From the NCBI GenBank assembly GCA_963728895.1, contig CAVSLM010000001.1:620001-684000 (forward strand): a stretch of 64,000 bases of DNA, written 5' to 3'. The position numbers and the translations under genes were made by a program. Source of the DNA: CAVSLM01 sp963728895. Its GTDB lineage: Bacteria; Pseudomonadota; Gammaproteobacteria; JBBQDK01. The notes below the pieces were generated by a model, which ran no database searches, was not told where the DNA came from, and saw only the letters and a list, made by a program, of their open reading frames with translations. Positions 1-10,300 of this stretch are shown here, piece by piece. Numbering within the stretch: position 1 is the first letter of the stretch; every line of letters begins with the position of its first letter.

Positions 1-1224
1 GAGATCTTTCCCGCGCTGCTGTGCGGCGCCACCGTCGTGCTGCGCAGCGAGACCACCATCGCCTCGTCGCGCCTGTTTGTGGAACACTGTGCCGCGTGGG
101 GCGTCACCATGGCCTCTCTGCCCACCGACTTCTGGCACGCGCTGGCGGCGGATCTCGCTACCGAACATCTGGCGCTGCCGCCGTCGCTGCGCCTGGTGGT
201 CATCGGCGGCGAGGCTGCGCGCGGCGATGCGCTGGCGCTGTGGCGCCGCTGCGTCGGCGCGACGCCGCGCCTGCTCAACACCTACGGTCCGACCGAGACC
301 ACGGTTGTCGCCACCCGCTATGCGCCGCCGGAGCACGTGGATGCGGGGCTGCTTCCCATCGGCAGGCCGCTTGCCAATACGCGTGTTTACGTGCTTGACG
401 AGCAGCGGAGTCCTGTCGGGGTAGACGTTGCGGGAGAGCTCTACATTGGCGGTCCCGGCGTGGCGCGCGGCTACCTGGGTCGCCCCGACCTGACTGCCGA
501 GCGCTTCATTGCTGATCCGTTTCTCGCGGAGCCCGGCGCACGCCTGTACCGCAGCGGCGACCTGGTGCGGTGGCGTCCCGACGGCAATCTGGAGTTTCTG
601 GGCAGGATCGACCAGCAAGTGAAGATCCGCGGTTATCGGGTCGAGCTTGGGGAGATCGAATCGGCGCTGCGCGCCCTTCCGGGGCTGCGGGATGCCGTCG
701 TGCTGGTACAGGAAACGGCGACGGCAACGCGACGACTCGCCGCCTGGGTGGTAGCCGCACCCGGACCGGCACCGTCGTACGACGAGCTGCGTACCACACT
801 GGGTGCACGGCTGCCTGGTTACATGGTTCCCGAGGCATTCTACACGGTGCCGGCGTTGCCGCTCACGCCCAACGGCAAGGTGGACCGCCGTGCGCTGGCC
901 GATTGCGGAACGGCGTTGGAGCCTGGACGCCAGGGTGAGTTTCTCGCGCCGCGCTCGAAGTTGGAGTCCACACTCGCGCAGATCTGGGTCGAGGTGCTGG
1001 GCGTCTCGCGGGTGGGTGTACACGACGATTTCTTCCGACTTGGCGGACACTCGCTGCTTGCCGTGCGTGTGCTGGCGTGCATCGCACGGCAGCTCGGAGT
1101 AGTGGTACACGCGCAGGCGTTGTTCGAGGCGCCGACCGTCGCCGCGCTGGCGGTACTTATACAGGGGGGCACGGCACCACCGGAGCTGGCTGCAATTCCG
1201 CGCCGCCCTCGACGCAAGGAGTAG
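1..1224 (+). CDS. Nonribosomal peptide synthetase, C-terminal A-T part (5' end outside window)
   Basis: The reading frame is open from base 1, so the gene starts upstream. It encodes the second half of an adenylation domain: A5 NTYGPTETT, A6/A7 GELYIGG and YRSGDLVRW, A8 GRIDQQVKIRGYRVELGEIE, A10 LTPNGKVDR. A carrier (T) domain follows with the phosphopantetheine site LGGHSL at about residue 350. There is no thioesterase or epimerase after the T domain, so the thioester-bound chain should pass to another protein, presumably the next synthetase, which begins about 120 bp downstream. Only part of the substrate-binding pocket is in the window, so the amino acid cannot be inferred. The domain assignment is secure; the full architecture is unknown. 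Confidence 0.95.
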   Translation, partial: EIFPALLCGATVVLRSETTIASSRLFVEHCAAWGVTMASLPTDFWHALAADLATEHLALPPSLRLVVIGGEAARGDALALWRRCVGATPRLLNTYGPTETTVVATRYAPPEHVDAGLLPIGRPLANTRVYVLDEQRSPVGVDVAGELYIGGPGVARGYLGRPDLTAERFIADPFLAEPGARLYRSGDLVRWRPDGNLEFLGRIDQQVKIRGYRVELGEIESALRALPGLRDAVVLVQETATATRRLAAWVVAAPGPAPSYDELRTTLGARLPGYMVPEAFYTVPALPLTPNGKVDRRALADCGTALEPGRQGEFLAPRSKLESTLAQIWVEVLGVSRVGVHDDFFRLGGHSLLAVRVLACIARQLGVVVHAQALFEAPTVAALAVLIQGGTAPPELAAIPRRPRRKE

Positions 1225-1227
1225 CAC

Positions 1228-1350
1228 ATGACTATCAGTGCCGCATTCGAGCAGCGTTGTCGGGCCGAGATTCGGTATCGCCACCTGGCATGGAGCAGCG
1301 ACAAGGCGCGTGCGGCGCGTGCGGAATACGGCTGCGAAGCAAATTCATGA
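1228..1350 (+). CDS. Possible 40-codon ORF between two NRPS genes
   Basis: An ATG three bases after the preceding stop opens 40 codons that end in an ATGA overlap with the ATG chosen for the next synthetase. The product, starting MTISAAFEQRC, resembles nothing I recognise. Its position fits either a coupled small peptide or the relic of the original start of the next synthetase, whose first domain lacks its N-terminal half. Low confidence that it is a functional gene. Confidence 0.25.
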   Translation: MTISAAFEQRCRAEIRYRHLAWSSDKARAARAEYGCEANS

Positions 1351-4300
1351 CTGGGGCAGGCAGGGTCACTGGCCGCGCTTCGTACCGGCAGCAGCGCGGC
1401 TACTGGCAGGAGCGGCTGGCCGGCGCCTCCTCCATGCCCCGCCTGCCGGCGCCGGCTGGCGCGCCTGATGATTCGCGAAGCGGCCGGTATGTGGTGGTGT
1501 GGCAGGAGGTCGCGTTCGACAGCCTGCAGCGCTGCGCCGGCCTGTGCGCAGGCACGCAGTTCGACGTGTTGCTCGCTGCATTGATGGTGGTACTGCAGCG
1601 CTACAGCGGCGGCCCGCCGCCGGTGATCGGTACCCTCTCCTGTGATAGCGTCGACGAGCGCGGCGCGGGGCCGATTTTCAACCTGGTGGCCCTGCGCACC
1701 GAGTTCGATCCCGGCATCAGTGGCAGGGAGTTGCTGCAGCGCGTGAGCGGTGCGGTGATCGATGCCGGCTTGCATCGCGACTACGCCTTCACGGCGCTGC
1801 TGCAGGAGCGAAAGACGCGCGAGCGTGACGCTGCGCCGCTGCTGGACGCGGTTCTGGTGCCGTGCGGCATCGAAGGCGGCGTTTCGGAGGTGGCTTGCGA
1901 TGAGCCGGATTCAACGGCGCTCAAAGCGCTGGCCGGCGGCGAAGTACCCCCGCTGGTGGTGATCGTACGGCGGGCGTCCGGCGCCTTCGAGCTGGATTTG
2001 CGCTTTGACCCGGTTCGCTGCGCAGCCCCGGCCGTGCGACGTCTTGCGGGTCATCTCGGGCAGGTGGTTCAGGCGTTCGCGGCCGACTCGGAGAAGACGT
2101 TGTCCCGCTTGGCGCTGCTCACGCCGCAGGAGCGCCACCAGATCCTGGAAGTCTGGAGCCACACGGACGGCGATTACGGTGCGCCGGCCTGCATCCATGC
2201 GCTGATCGCGCAGCAGGCGCAACGCGCGCCGCATGCCGTGGCGGTACGGGCTCGCGGTCGTCAGCTGAGCTACTGCGAGCTTGACCAACGATCCAGCCGG
2301 CTCGCGTGGCTGCTGCGCGAACGCGGCGCCGGGCGCGACGCGCCGATCGGCATATGCCTCGAACGCACCCCCGAGTTGGTGGTCGCGCTGCTCGGCATCC
2401 TCAAGGCTGGCGCTGCCTACCTACCCTTGGATCCGCAGTATCCAACCGAGCGCCTGGAGTTCATGCTCGGCGATGCACGCGCCGCGCTGGTGGTAACGCA
2501 ACGTGCATTGGCCGACGTGCTTCCGCCGGGCACCGCGACGCTGGTACTGGAGGACGAAGCCCCGCATCTCGCCGAGCCGCCAATCGCGAATTTCGAGCAG
2601 AGCACGGACCCGAAGCAACTGGCCTACTTCATGTACACCTCCGGTTCCACCGGCAGGCCAAAAGGGGTGGCGATCTCGCATGACGCCGTCTGCCAGCTGC
2701 TGCGCTGGGCAGGAGAGGCGTTCGGTGACGATTTGGCCGAGATGCTGGCAAGCACATCGATCTGTTTCGACCTTTCCGTGTTCGAGCTTTTCGCGCCTTT
2801 GACACTCGGGGGCCGGGTGGTGTTGGTCGAGAGCATTCTCGACCTTCCGCGGCTCGGAGCGGACGAGCAGGTGCGCTGGGTCAATACCGTGCCGTCGGCG
2901 CTCATCGAAGCGCTGAGCCTGGCCCAGCTCCCGCCGAGCGTGCGCAGCGTCGGACTGGCAGGGGAGGCGCTGCCCGAACCCCTGGTCCGGCGGCTGTACG
3001 CAATGCCGAACGTGCAGCGCGTGGTGAATCTCTACGGTCCGACCGAGGACACGGTTTATTCGACCTGCGCGGTCGTGCCTCGCAACGGTCCCGTGACCAT
3101 CGGACGCCCGATTCCCGGAACCCGCTGCTACGTGCTGGATGGCGCACGCCAACCGGTTCCCGTGGGTGTGCCCGGCGAGCTCTACCTGGGCGGCACGGGG
3201 CTCGCGCGGGAGTATCTGCGGCGCGCCGCGCTGACCGCTGAGCGCTTCGTTCCGAACCCGTTTCTGGCCGGAACGCGGCTTTACCGCACCGGCGACCTGG
3301 TACGCTGGCTCGAGGACGGTAATCTCGACTTTGTCGGGCGAATTGATCACCAGATCAAGATTCGCGGCTTTCGCATCGAGCCGGGCGAGATCGAGTCGCG
3401 GCTTGCGCGTCATCCCGGGGTGCGCGAAGCCGTGGTCGTGGGGCGCGAGGGAAAGCACGGGGACCGGCGTCTGGTTGCCTATCTCGTTCCCGAGGCAGGC
3501 GAGCGTCTGAGCGCCACCGAATTGCGCGCACATCTGCGGCAGAGCTTGCCCGAGCACATGGTCCCCGGCGCGTTCGTGGTGCTGGAGCGTCTGCCGCTCA
3601 CGCCGAACGGGAAGCTCGACCGTGACGCGCTGCCGGCGCCGGACGTTGCGCGGCCTGAGGCAGGGAACGTGTACGTCGCACCCCGCAATCCGCTCGAGTG
3701 GCAGATTGCCGAAATCTGGTGCGAGGTGTTGGAGCGCGAACGCATCGGGGTGCAGGACGACTTCTTCGCGCTCGGCGGCCACTCCTTGCTGGCCACGCAG
3801 GTGATTGCGAGACTTCGCGACGTGCTCCAGACTCCCGTCGCGCTGCGGGTGTTGTTCGAGGCTCCTACGGTGGAACGCCTTGCGTTGCATGTGCAACACG
3901 TGCTTGGGGAGCGCGGCCCCGCACCGACGGACGCGCCGGAAGACGGTGAGGCGCCAGGTGCGGAGGGGGTGCTGCAATTTCCCGCCTCATTTGCGCAGCA
4001 ACGACTGTGGTTTCTCGACCAGTTCGAGGACGATCATGCAGTCTACGTCATGCGCCACGCCGTGCAGCTGCGTGGTCCGCTCCAGCTGCAGCGACTGATT
4101 GACGCGCTGAACGAAGTGGTGCGGCGTCACGACAGCCTGCGCACGACGCTGCGTGCGCGTGACGGCGTGCCCGTACAGGTTATCGCCCCGCACCTGGTGC
4201 TGGAGGTTCCGCTTGTCGACTTGAGTCATCTGCCGGAAGAGGAGCGTGCCCGAGCCGTCGTCGCGGAGCAGAGCGCCGAACCACGGCCTTTCGATCTGGC

Positions 4301-7166
4301 CCGGGGTCCGCTGCTGCGCTTGCGGCTGCTGCGCCTTGCCGTGGACCGGCATGTGCTGCTGATGGAGCAGCATCATGCAATTTCTGACGGCTGGTCCCTG
4401 GAAGTGTTCCTGCGCGAGCTGGCGACGCTGCTGGCACCCGGGCGCGCAGCTCTGCCCAGGCCGACCCTGCAGTACCCCGATTACGCCGTCTGGCAGCGCG
4501 GGTGGCTGCAGGGCAGTGTGCTGGAGGAACAGCTCGCCTACTGGCGCTCACAGCTCGGTGGTCTCGTTCCCCTGGATCTGCCGGGCGATCGCCCGCGTCC
4601 GCCGGCGTTGCGTTACGACGGTGCAGACGAGCGGCGGGACCTGCCCCCGGAGCTGTCCGCAGCGATCCGGGCACTCAGCCGAAGCTATGGTGCCACGCCG
4701 TTCATGACGATGCTCGCCGCTTTCCAGGTGCTGTTGGGGCGCCTCGCGGGAAGTGATGACGTGGCGATCGGCACGCCCATCGCGGGTCGCCATCATCCGG
4801 ACACTGAAGGAATGATCGGTTTCTTCGTCAACACGCTGGTGATGCGTACCAATCTCGCGGGCGATCCGAGCTTCGTCGAGGTGCTGGGTCGGGTGCGCGA
4901 GACGGCCCTCGGCGCCTATGCGCATCAGGACATCCCGTTCGAACGACTGGTGGAGGCGCTGCAGCCGCCGCGTCGGCCCGGTCGCCATCCGCTGTTCGAT
5001 ATCATGATCAACGCGTCGCCGATCGCCCGCGATACCTGGAGTGCCGGCGATCTCGAGCTGCGACTCCTGGATGGCCGGCTGGTACGGGCCAAGTTCGCCA
5101 TTACGTTGTGCCTGGAGGACCACACCGACGCGATCGGGTTGCGCATGCAGTACCAGGCCGGGCTGTTCGATGCACCCCGCATGCGTATCCTGCTCGCGCA
5201 GCTCGAATCCCTGCTGCAGCAGGTCGTGAAAGACCCGCAGTGTCGGATCGGTGCCTGTTCGCTGGTGACGGATGAAACTCGGTCGGTTCTTCCCGACCCC
5301 ACCGCGGAGCTCGAGTGCCCGGTGCAGCTGCCGATCACCGCGCAGTTTCTGCAACTCGCGGCGCGCCAGCCGCATCATGCGGCGGTGCGCCACGGCGCGC
5401 GCAGCTGGGCTTATGCGGAGCTTGCGGAGGCGGCAACTGCAATTGCACGATGGCTGCACGAGCGGGCGCTGTCGGGACGCGTGGTGGCGGTGACCGGCCC
5501 GCGCAGCTTCGGTGCGGTCGCGGCAATGATGGGGGTGCTGATGAGTCGGGCCGTGCTGCTGCCCGTGGACCCGGCACTGCCGCGGCTGCGTCGCGAACAG
5601 TTGCTGGGAGAAGCCGACGCCTTGCTGCTGCTGCGCGTGCAGGACGCGGACGAAGTCTGCGACGAAGTCCTGCCCGTGGAAACGGCGCGAGTGGAATCGG
5701 CGAGTGGCGCCGGCCCGTGCCCTGTCGCGAAGGATGCGGTGCTGCCGCCGGTGGACCCGGATGGCGCCGCCTACATCTTCTTCACTTCCGGCTCCACCGG
5801 TGTGCCCAAAGGCGTGCTGGGCCGGCACCGCTCGCTCAGCCATTTTCTCGCCTGGGAACGCGAGACCTTCGCCATCGGAGCCCAGGACCGCGTGGCACAG
5901 CTCACCGGTTTCTCGTTCGATGTGTTTCTGCGTGACCTGTTCCTGCCGCTCACCAGCGGTGCCACGGTGTGTCTGCCCAGGGAAGAGGACCTGCTCGATA
6001 TTCCGGAGTGGCTGGCGCGTGAACGCATCTCCGTGCTGCACGTGGTGCCGAGCGTTGCCCAGGTGTGGATCGCCGGGCGGACCGCCCCGAGAACATTGCA
6101 GGACTTGCGCTGGACCCTGATGGCAGGTGAACCGCTCGCCGGGGTGCTCGTGGAGCGTTGGCGTCAGGCATTTCCCGACAGCGGCGAGCTGGTAAACCTC
6201 TACGGCGCGACCGAAGCCACCATGGCCCAATGCTGGTATCGGGTCCCCGACCCACCGTCCCCGGGCATCCAACCGGTGGGACGGCCGCTGCCGGACACCC
6301 AGGCGCTGGTGCTCAACGCGCACGGCGGCCTGTGCGGTATCGGGGAGCTGGGCGAAGTGGTGCTGCGCACGCCGTTTACCAGCCTGGGCTATCTCACGGA
6401 ACGGGGCGGCCGCTCGTTCGGCGTGAATCCGTTTCGAGATGATCCGCAGGATGCGCTCTACTACACCGGCGACTGTGGTCGTTACCGCCCGGATGGTCAG
6501 CTCGAGCTGTGTGGTCGTGGCGACGACCAGATCAAGATCAACGGCGTGCGCGTGGAGCCGGCGGAGGTCAATGCGACGCTGACGGCCCACCCCAAGCTGC
6601 AAGCCTCGTGTGTCGTTGCGGCGCCCGACACAGACGGCGCGCTCCATCTCACGGCCTACGCCGTGCCACGTGCCGGCATGCTGGTCGATGCGCAGGAGCT
6701 GCGCGGCTGGCTCCGCGACCGCCTGCCCGATGCGCTGGTTCCGGCAAGGGTGCAGTTGCTGGGCCAGTTGCCGTTGCTGCCCACGGGCAAGGTCGACCGG
6801 CAGGCGTTGCGCAAGGCGGCCGCCGAAGCCGCTCCGCCGCTGCGCGACAGTGTTACGCCTCGCAACCACCTGGAGGAAAGCCTGGCGGAGCTGTGGCACG
6901 AGCTGCTCCCTTCGGCGGAAGTCGGCGTGCATGACAGCTTCTTTGCGCTCGGCGGACACTCGCTGTTGGCGACACAGATGCTCGCGCGGATTCGGCGCAG
7001 GTTTGGGGTTACGCTGCCGGTCCGCTCGCTATTCCAGTCGCCCACGATCGCACAGCTTGCTGCGGCTATCGAAGCGGCGCGCGCTACGCCGGACCCCTCG
7101 GCGGTAGGTGGACGAATTCCTGCACGAGGGGCGGCTCGCCGCCGGATCGAAGAAGGCGGGTCGTGA
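1347..7166 (+). CDS. Nonribosomal peptide synthetase, (half C)-A-T-C-A-T
   Basis: About 1939 residues. Residues 1-265 match only the second half of a condensation domain, beginning near the conserved YW..L region; the HHxxxDG half is missing. Then follow A1 (about 275-755: TSGSTGRPKG, NLYGPTEDT, LTPNGKLDR), T1 (LGGHSL, about 810), a complete C domain (870-1300, QHHAISDGWS), A2 (1325-1815: FTSGSTGVPKG, NLYGATEAT) and T2 (LGGHSL). My reading of the A1 pocket is D-L-F-N-G-A-L-V-Y, which from memory resembles some Ala-type codes; A2 reads D-V-R-H-L-A-L-M-A, which I do not recognise. These codes are tentative. The start is the ATG overlapping the stop of the 40-codon ORF; no other start is consistent with the homology. 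No thioesterase, so the chain passes to the next synthetase. Confidence 0.9.
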   Translation: MTGAGRVTGRASYRQQRGYWQERLAGASSMPRLPAPAGAPDDSRSGRYVVVWQEVAFDSLQRCAGLCAGTQFDVLLAALMVVLQRYSGGPPPVIGTLSCDSVDERGAGPIFNLVALRTEFDPGISGRELLQRVSGAVIDAGLHRDYAFTALLQERKTRERDAAPLLDAVLVPCGIEGGVSEVACDEPDSTALKALAGGEVPPLVVIVRRASGAFELDLRFDPVRCAAPAVRRLAGHLGQVVQAFAADSEKTLSRLALLTPQERHQILEVWSHTDGDYGAPACIHALIAQQAQRAPHAVAVRARGRQLSYCELDQRSSRLAWLLRERGAGRDAPIGICLERTPELVVALLGILKAGAAYLPLDPQYPTERLEFMLGDARAALVVTQRALADVLPPGTATLVLEDEAPHLAEPPIANFEQSTDPKQLAYFMYTSGSTGRPKGVAISHDAVCQLLRWAGEAFGDDLAEMLASTSICFDLSVFELFAPLTLGGRVVLVESILDLPRLGADEQVRWVNTVPSALIEALSLAQLPPSVRSVGLAGEALPEPLVRRLYAMPNVQRVVNLYGPTEDTVYSTCAVVPRNGPVTIGRPIPGTRCYVLDGARQPVPVGVPGELYLGGTGLAREYLRRAALTAERFVPNPFLAGTRLYRTGDLVRWLEDGNLDFVGRIDHQIKIRGFRIEPGEIESRLARHPGVREAVVVGREGKHGDRRLVAYLVPEAGERLSATELRAHLRQSLPEHMVPGAFVVLERLPLTPNGKLDRDALPAPDVARPEAGNVYVAPRNPLEWQIAEIWCEVLERERIGVQDDFFALGGHSLLATQVIARLRDVLQTPVALRVLFEAPTVERLALHVQHVLGERGPAPTDAPEDGEAPGAEGVLQFPASFAQQRLWFLDQFEDDHAVYVMRHAVQLRGPLQLQRLIDALNEVVRRHDSLRTTLRARDGVPVQVIAPHLVLEVPLVDLSHLPEEERARAVVAEQSAEPRPFDLARGPLLRLRLLRLAVDRHVLLMEQHHAISDGWSLEVFLRELATLLAPGRAALPRPTLQYPDYAVWQRGWLQGSVLEEQLAYWRSQLGGLVPLDLPGDRPRPPALRYDGADERRDLPPELSAAIRALSRSYGATPFMTMLAAFQVLLGRLAGSDDVAIGTPIAGRHHPDTEGMIGFFVNTLVMRTNLAGDPSFVEVLGRVRETALGAYAHQDIPFERLVEALQPPRRPGRHPLFDIMINASPIARDTWSAGDLELRLLDGRLVRAKFAITLCLEDHTDAIGLRMQYQAGLFDAPRMRILLAQLESLLQQVVKDPQCRIGACSLVTDETRSVLPDPTAELECPVQLPITAQFLQLAARQPHHAAVRHGARSWAYAELAEAATAIARWLHERALSGRVVAVTGPRSFGAVAAMMGVLMSRAVLLPVDPALPRLRREQLLGEADALLLLRVQDADEVCDEVLPVETARVESASGAGPCPVAKDAVLPPVDPDGAAYIFFTSGSTGVPKGVLGRHRSLSHFLAWERETFAIGAQDRVAQLTGFSFDVFLRDLFLPLTSGATVCLPREEDLLDIPEWLARERISVLHVVPSVAQVWIAGRTAPRTLQDLRWTLMAGEPLAGVLVERWRQAFPDSGELVNLYGATEATMAQCWYRVPDPPSPGIQPVGRPLPDTQALVLNAHGGLCGIGELGEVVLRTPFTSLGYLTERGGRSFGVNPFRDDPQDALYYTGDCGRYRPDGQLELCGRGDDQIKINGVRVEPAEVNATLTAHPKLQASCVVAAPDTDGALHLTAYAVPRAGMLVDAQELRGWLRDRLPDALVPARVQLLGQLPLLPTGKVDRQALRKAAAEAAPPLRDSVTPRNHLEESLAELWHELLPSAEVGVHDSFFALGGHSLLATQMLARIRRRFGVTLPVRSLFQSPTIAQLAAAIEAARATPDPSAVGGRIPARGAARRRIEEGGS

Positions 7167-7346
7167 GAAGCAGCGCTCGTGCACGATTGCAGATCGAGGT
7201 AACACCAAGGTAGTGCAGCAGCCGGGGAAGGCGGCTCAAGAGATTAAAGCGTGAAGCCAGTCATAGGCGGACCGGGACAGGGAACGCACGATGTTCCCAT
7301 GCGACCGGATCAACACGCAACAACGATACCACTGGAGTGATTTGAA

Positions 7347-10300
7347 ATGATCGAGGGAACCAACGGTAGTCTGGCTCATACCCTGTTCGAGCAGGAAAAC
7401 GCAGAACCGGAGCGTTTCGTGCTGCCGGCTTCCTTTGCCCAGCAGCGACTTTGGTTTCTCGACCAGCTCTTGCCGGGCTCACCGATCTACAACATTCGTC
7501 AGGCCGTGCGTGTCAGCGGAGATCTGGACGTGGTGGCGCTGCGCTGTGCGCTCGATGCGCTGGTGGCGCGGCACGAGATATTGCGCACCACTTTCGAGAG
7601 TGAGGGCGGTCAGCCGGTGCAGGTGATCGCTTCGGTGGGGCACATTGACGTGCCGTTGTTCGACCTGAGTGCGCTGCAGGGGCAGGCACGCGAGGCCGAG
7701 GAGCAGCGTCTGATTGCGGAGGAGGCGCAACGTGCGTTTGATCTGCGGCACGGACCATTGCTGCGCTGCACGCTGCTGCGGCTTGCGCCCCGGGAGCACG
7801 TGCTGCTGCTGACGGTGCACCACATCGTGTTCGATGGCTGGTCGAGCGGGGTGTTCAAGGGCGAGCTGGGTGAGCTGTATTGCGCGGCACGCAGCGGGGT
7901 GCCGGCATCGTTGCCGCCGCTGCCGATCCAGTACGCGGACTATGCGGTGTGGCAGCGCGAGTGGCTGCAGGGCGGGATACTGGAGGGTCAGCTTGCCTAT
8001 TGGCGCCGGCAGCTCGAAGGGGTGGCGGTGCTGGATCTTCCCACCGACTTTCCGCGCCCGGCGGTGCAGACCTTCGCCGGGGCGATAGAGCCGTTGCGCA
8101 TTGAGGCTGGGCTCACGCGGGCGCTGGTGGAGCTGGGGCGCAGCGAAGGGGCGACGTTGTTCATGACGCTCGCCGCGGGTTTTCAGGCGCTGCTGTCACG
8201 CTATTCGGGGCAGGAGGACGTGGCGATTGGCACCCCGATTGCCGGGCGCGGGCGCAGCGAGCTGGAGGGGCTGATCGGCTTTTTCGTCAACACCCTGGTG
8301 CTGCGCACCGACCTTGGTGGTGCACCCAGCTTTCGCGCGCTGCTGAAGCGGGTGCGCGGCGTCGCCCTGGGCGCCTATGCACACCAGGACCTGCCGTTCG
8401 AAAAGATTGTCGAAGAGCTGCGTCAAAATCGAGATTTGAGTCGCAATCCATTGTTCCAAATAATGTTTGTTTTGCAAAATACGCCCGAGGTCGAATTGCG
8501 GCTCAGCGAGCTCGAAGTGCAGGGCATGGAACTCGGCGGCAACACGGCCCGGTTTGATCTCGCGCTCTCGATGGTTGAGCACCGGGACGGACTGGAAGGC
8601 TATCTGGAGTACAACACGGATCTATTCATGCCTGCCACTGCGGCGCGGCTTGCGGCGCACTTTGGCCGGCTGCTGGCGGCGGCGGTTGCCGATCCCGACT
8701 GCCCGGTGACCCACCTCGACTTGCTGTCATCGGAAGAGCGCCGCCTACTTCTGGTGTCGTGGAACGACACGGGGGCGCAGTATCCGGCCGAGCGCTGTCT
8801 GCATGAGCTGTTCGCCGAGCAGGCTTTGCGCGCGCCGCGGGCTTTGGCGCTGTTGAGTGGGCAGCGCACGCTGGGCTATGGCGAGCTTGAGGAGCACGCC
8901 AATCGGCTTGCCCATACGCTGCGCCGACGTGGTGTTGGCAGGGGATCGCTGGTGGGCTTGAGTCTGGAGCGCTCGCCGGAGCTGGTGATCGGGCTGCTGG
9001 GCATACTCAAGGCGGGGGGTGTGTACGTGCCGCTCGACCCCGGGTATCCGGCCGAACGGTTGGCATACATGATGGAGGATGCAGATCTTGCCCTGGTGCT
9101 GACCGAGGGGGCCCTGGCCGAGACGCTGCCGGTGCCTGCCATTACGCGGTTGTGCCTGGACCGCGACGCGGCCGAGATCGAAGCGCAGCCTGCGGTGGCG
9201 TTGTCCGAGGCCGAGGGTGCGGGGCCGCAGGATCTCGCCTACGTGATCTACACCTCGGGCTCCACGGGTCGGCCCAAGGGGGTGCTGATCGAGCATCGTG
9301 GTCTGACCAATCTCGCCTGGGCCCAGGTGCGGGCGTTCGGCCTCACGCCACAAGACCGGGTGCTGCAGTTCGCCTCCATCAGCTTCGATGCTGCGGTCTC
9401 GGAGATCGCCATGGCGCTGGTCGCCGGTGCCGCGTTGTATCTGCCGACGCGCGCCGAGGCCGCACCGGGTCCGGATCTGCTGGCGTTGCTGGAGAGGGAG
9501 CGTATCACGGTTGCCACGCTCTCGCCCTCGGTGCTGGCCGCGCTCGCGCCGCAGCCGCTGCCGCAGAGCCTGCGCACGTTGATCGTGGCGGGGGAGGCGT
9601 GTCCGGCTGCCGTGCTGCAGCGCTATGGTGCGGGACGGCGCTTTTTCAATGCCTATGGGCCCACGGAAATCACGGTGTGCGCGACCATTGCCGAATGCGA
9701 CGCGCGGGAGCTGCAGGCTCCGCCCATCGGCCGTCCCATTGCCAATGCGCAGGTGTACCTGCTCGATGCGCAGCGCCAGCCCGTGCCGGTGGGTGTTGCC
9801 GGAGAGATCTACATCGGCGGTGTGGGCGTGGCGCGCGGTTACCTGAACCGTCCGGAGCTCACTGCCGAGCGCTTCGTGCCCGATCCGTTCGGTGCCGCGC
9901 CTGGAGCGCGTTTGTACCGCAGTGGTGATCTCGGGCGCTACCGGCCCGACGGCCAGATCGGGTTTCTGGGGCGCATTGACAATCAGGTCAAGCTGCGCGG
10001 TTTTCGCATCGAGCTGGGCGAGATTGAAGCGCTGCTGCACCAGCACCCGCGGGTACGCGAGGCGGCGGTGGTCGTGCGTGAGGACCAGCCGGGGGACCGG
10101 CGGCTGGTGGCCTATGTGGTGGTTACGGGCGACGCGGCGTTGCACCTGGCGGAGCTGCGCCAGTATCTGCGCAGCTCGCTCCCGGAGTACATGGTGCCCT
10201 CGGCGTTTCTCGCCGTGGAGGCATTTCCGCTGACGCCCAACGGCAAGCTTGATCGTGCTGCGCTGCCGGCGCCGGCGGAGGACCGTTCGGCGCTGGAGTC

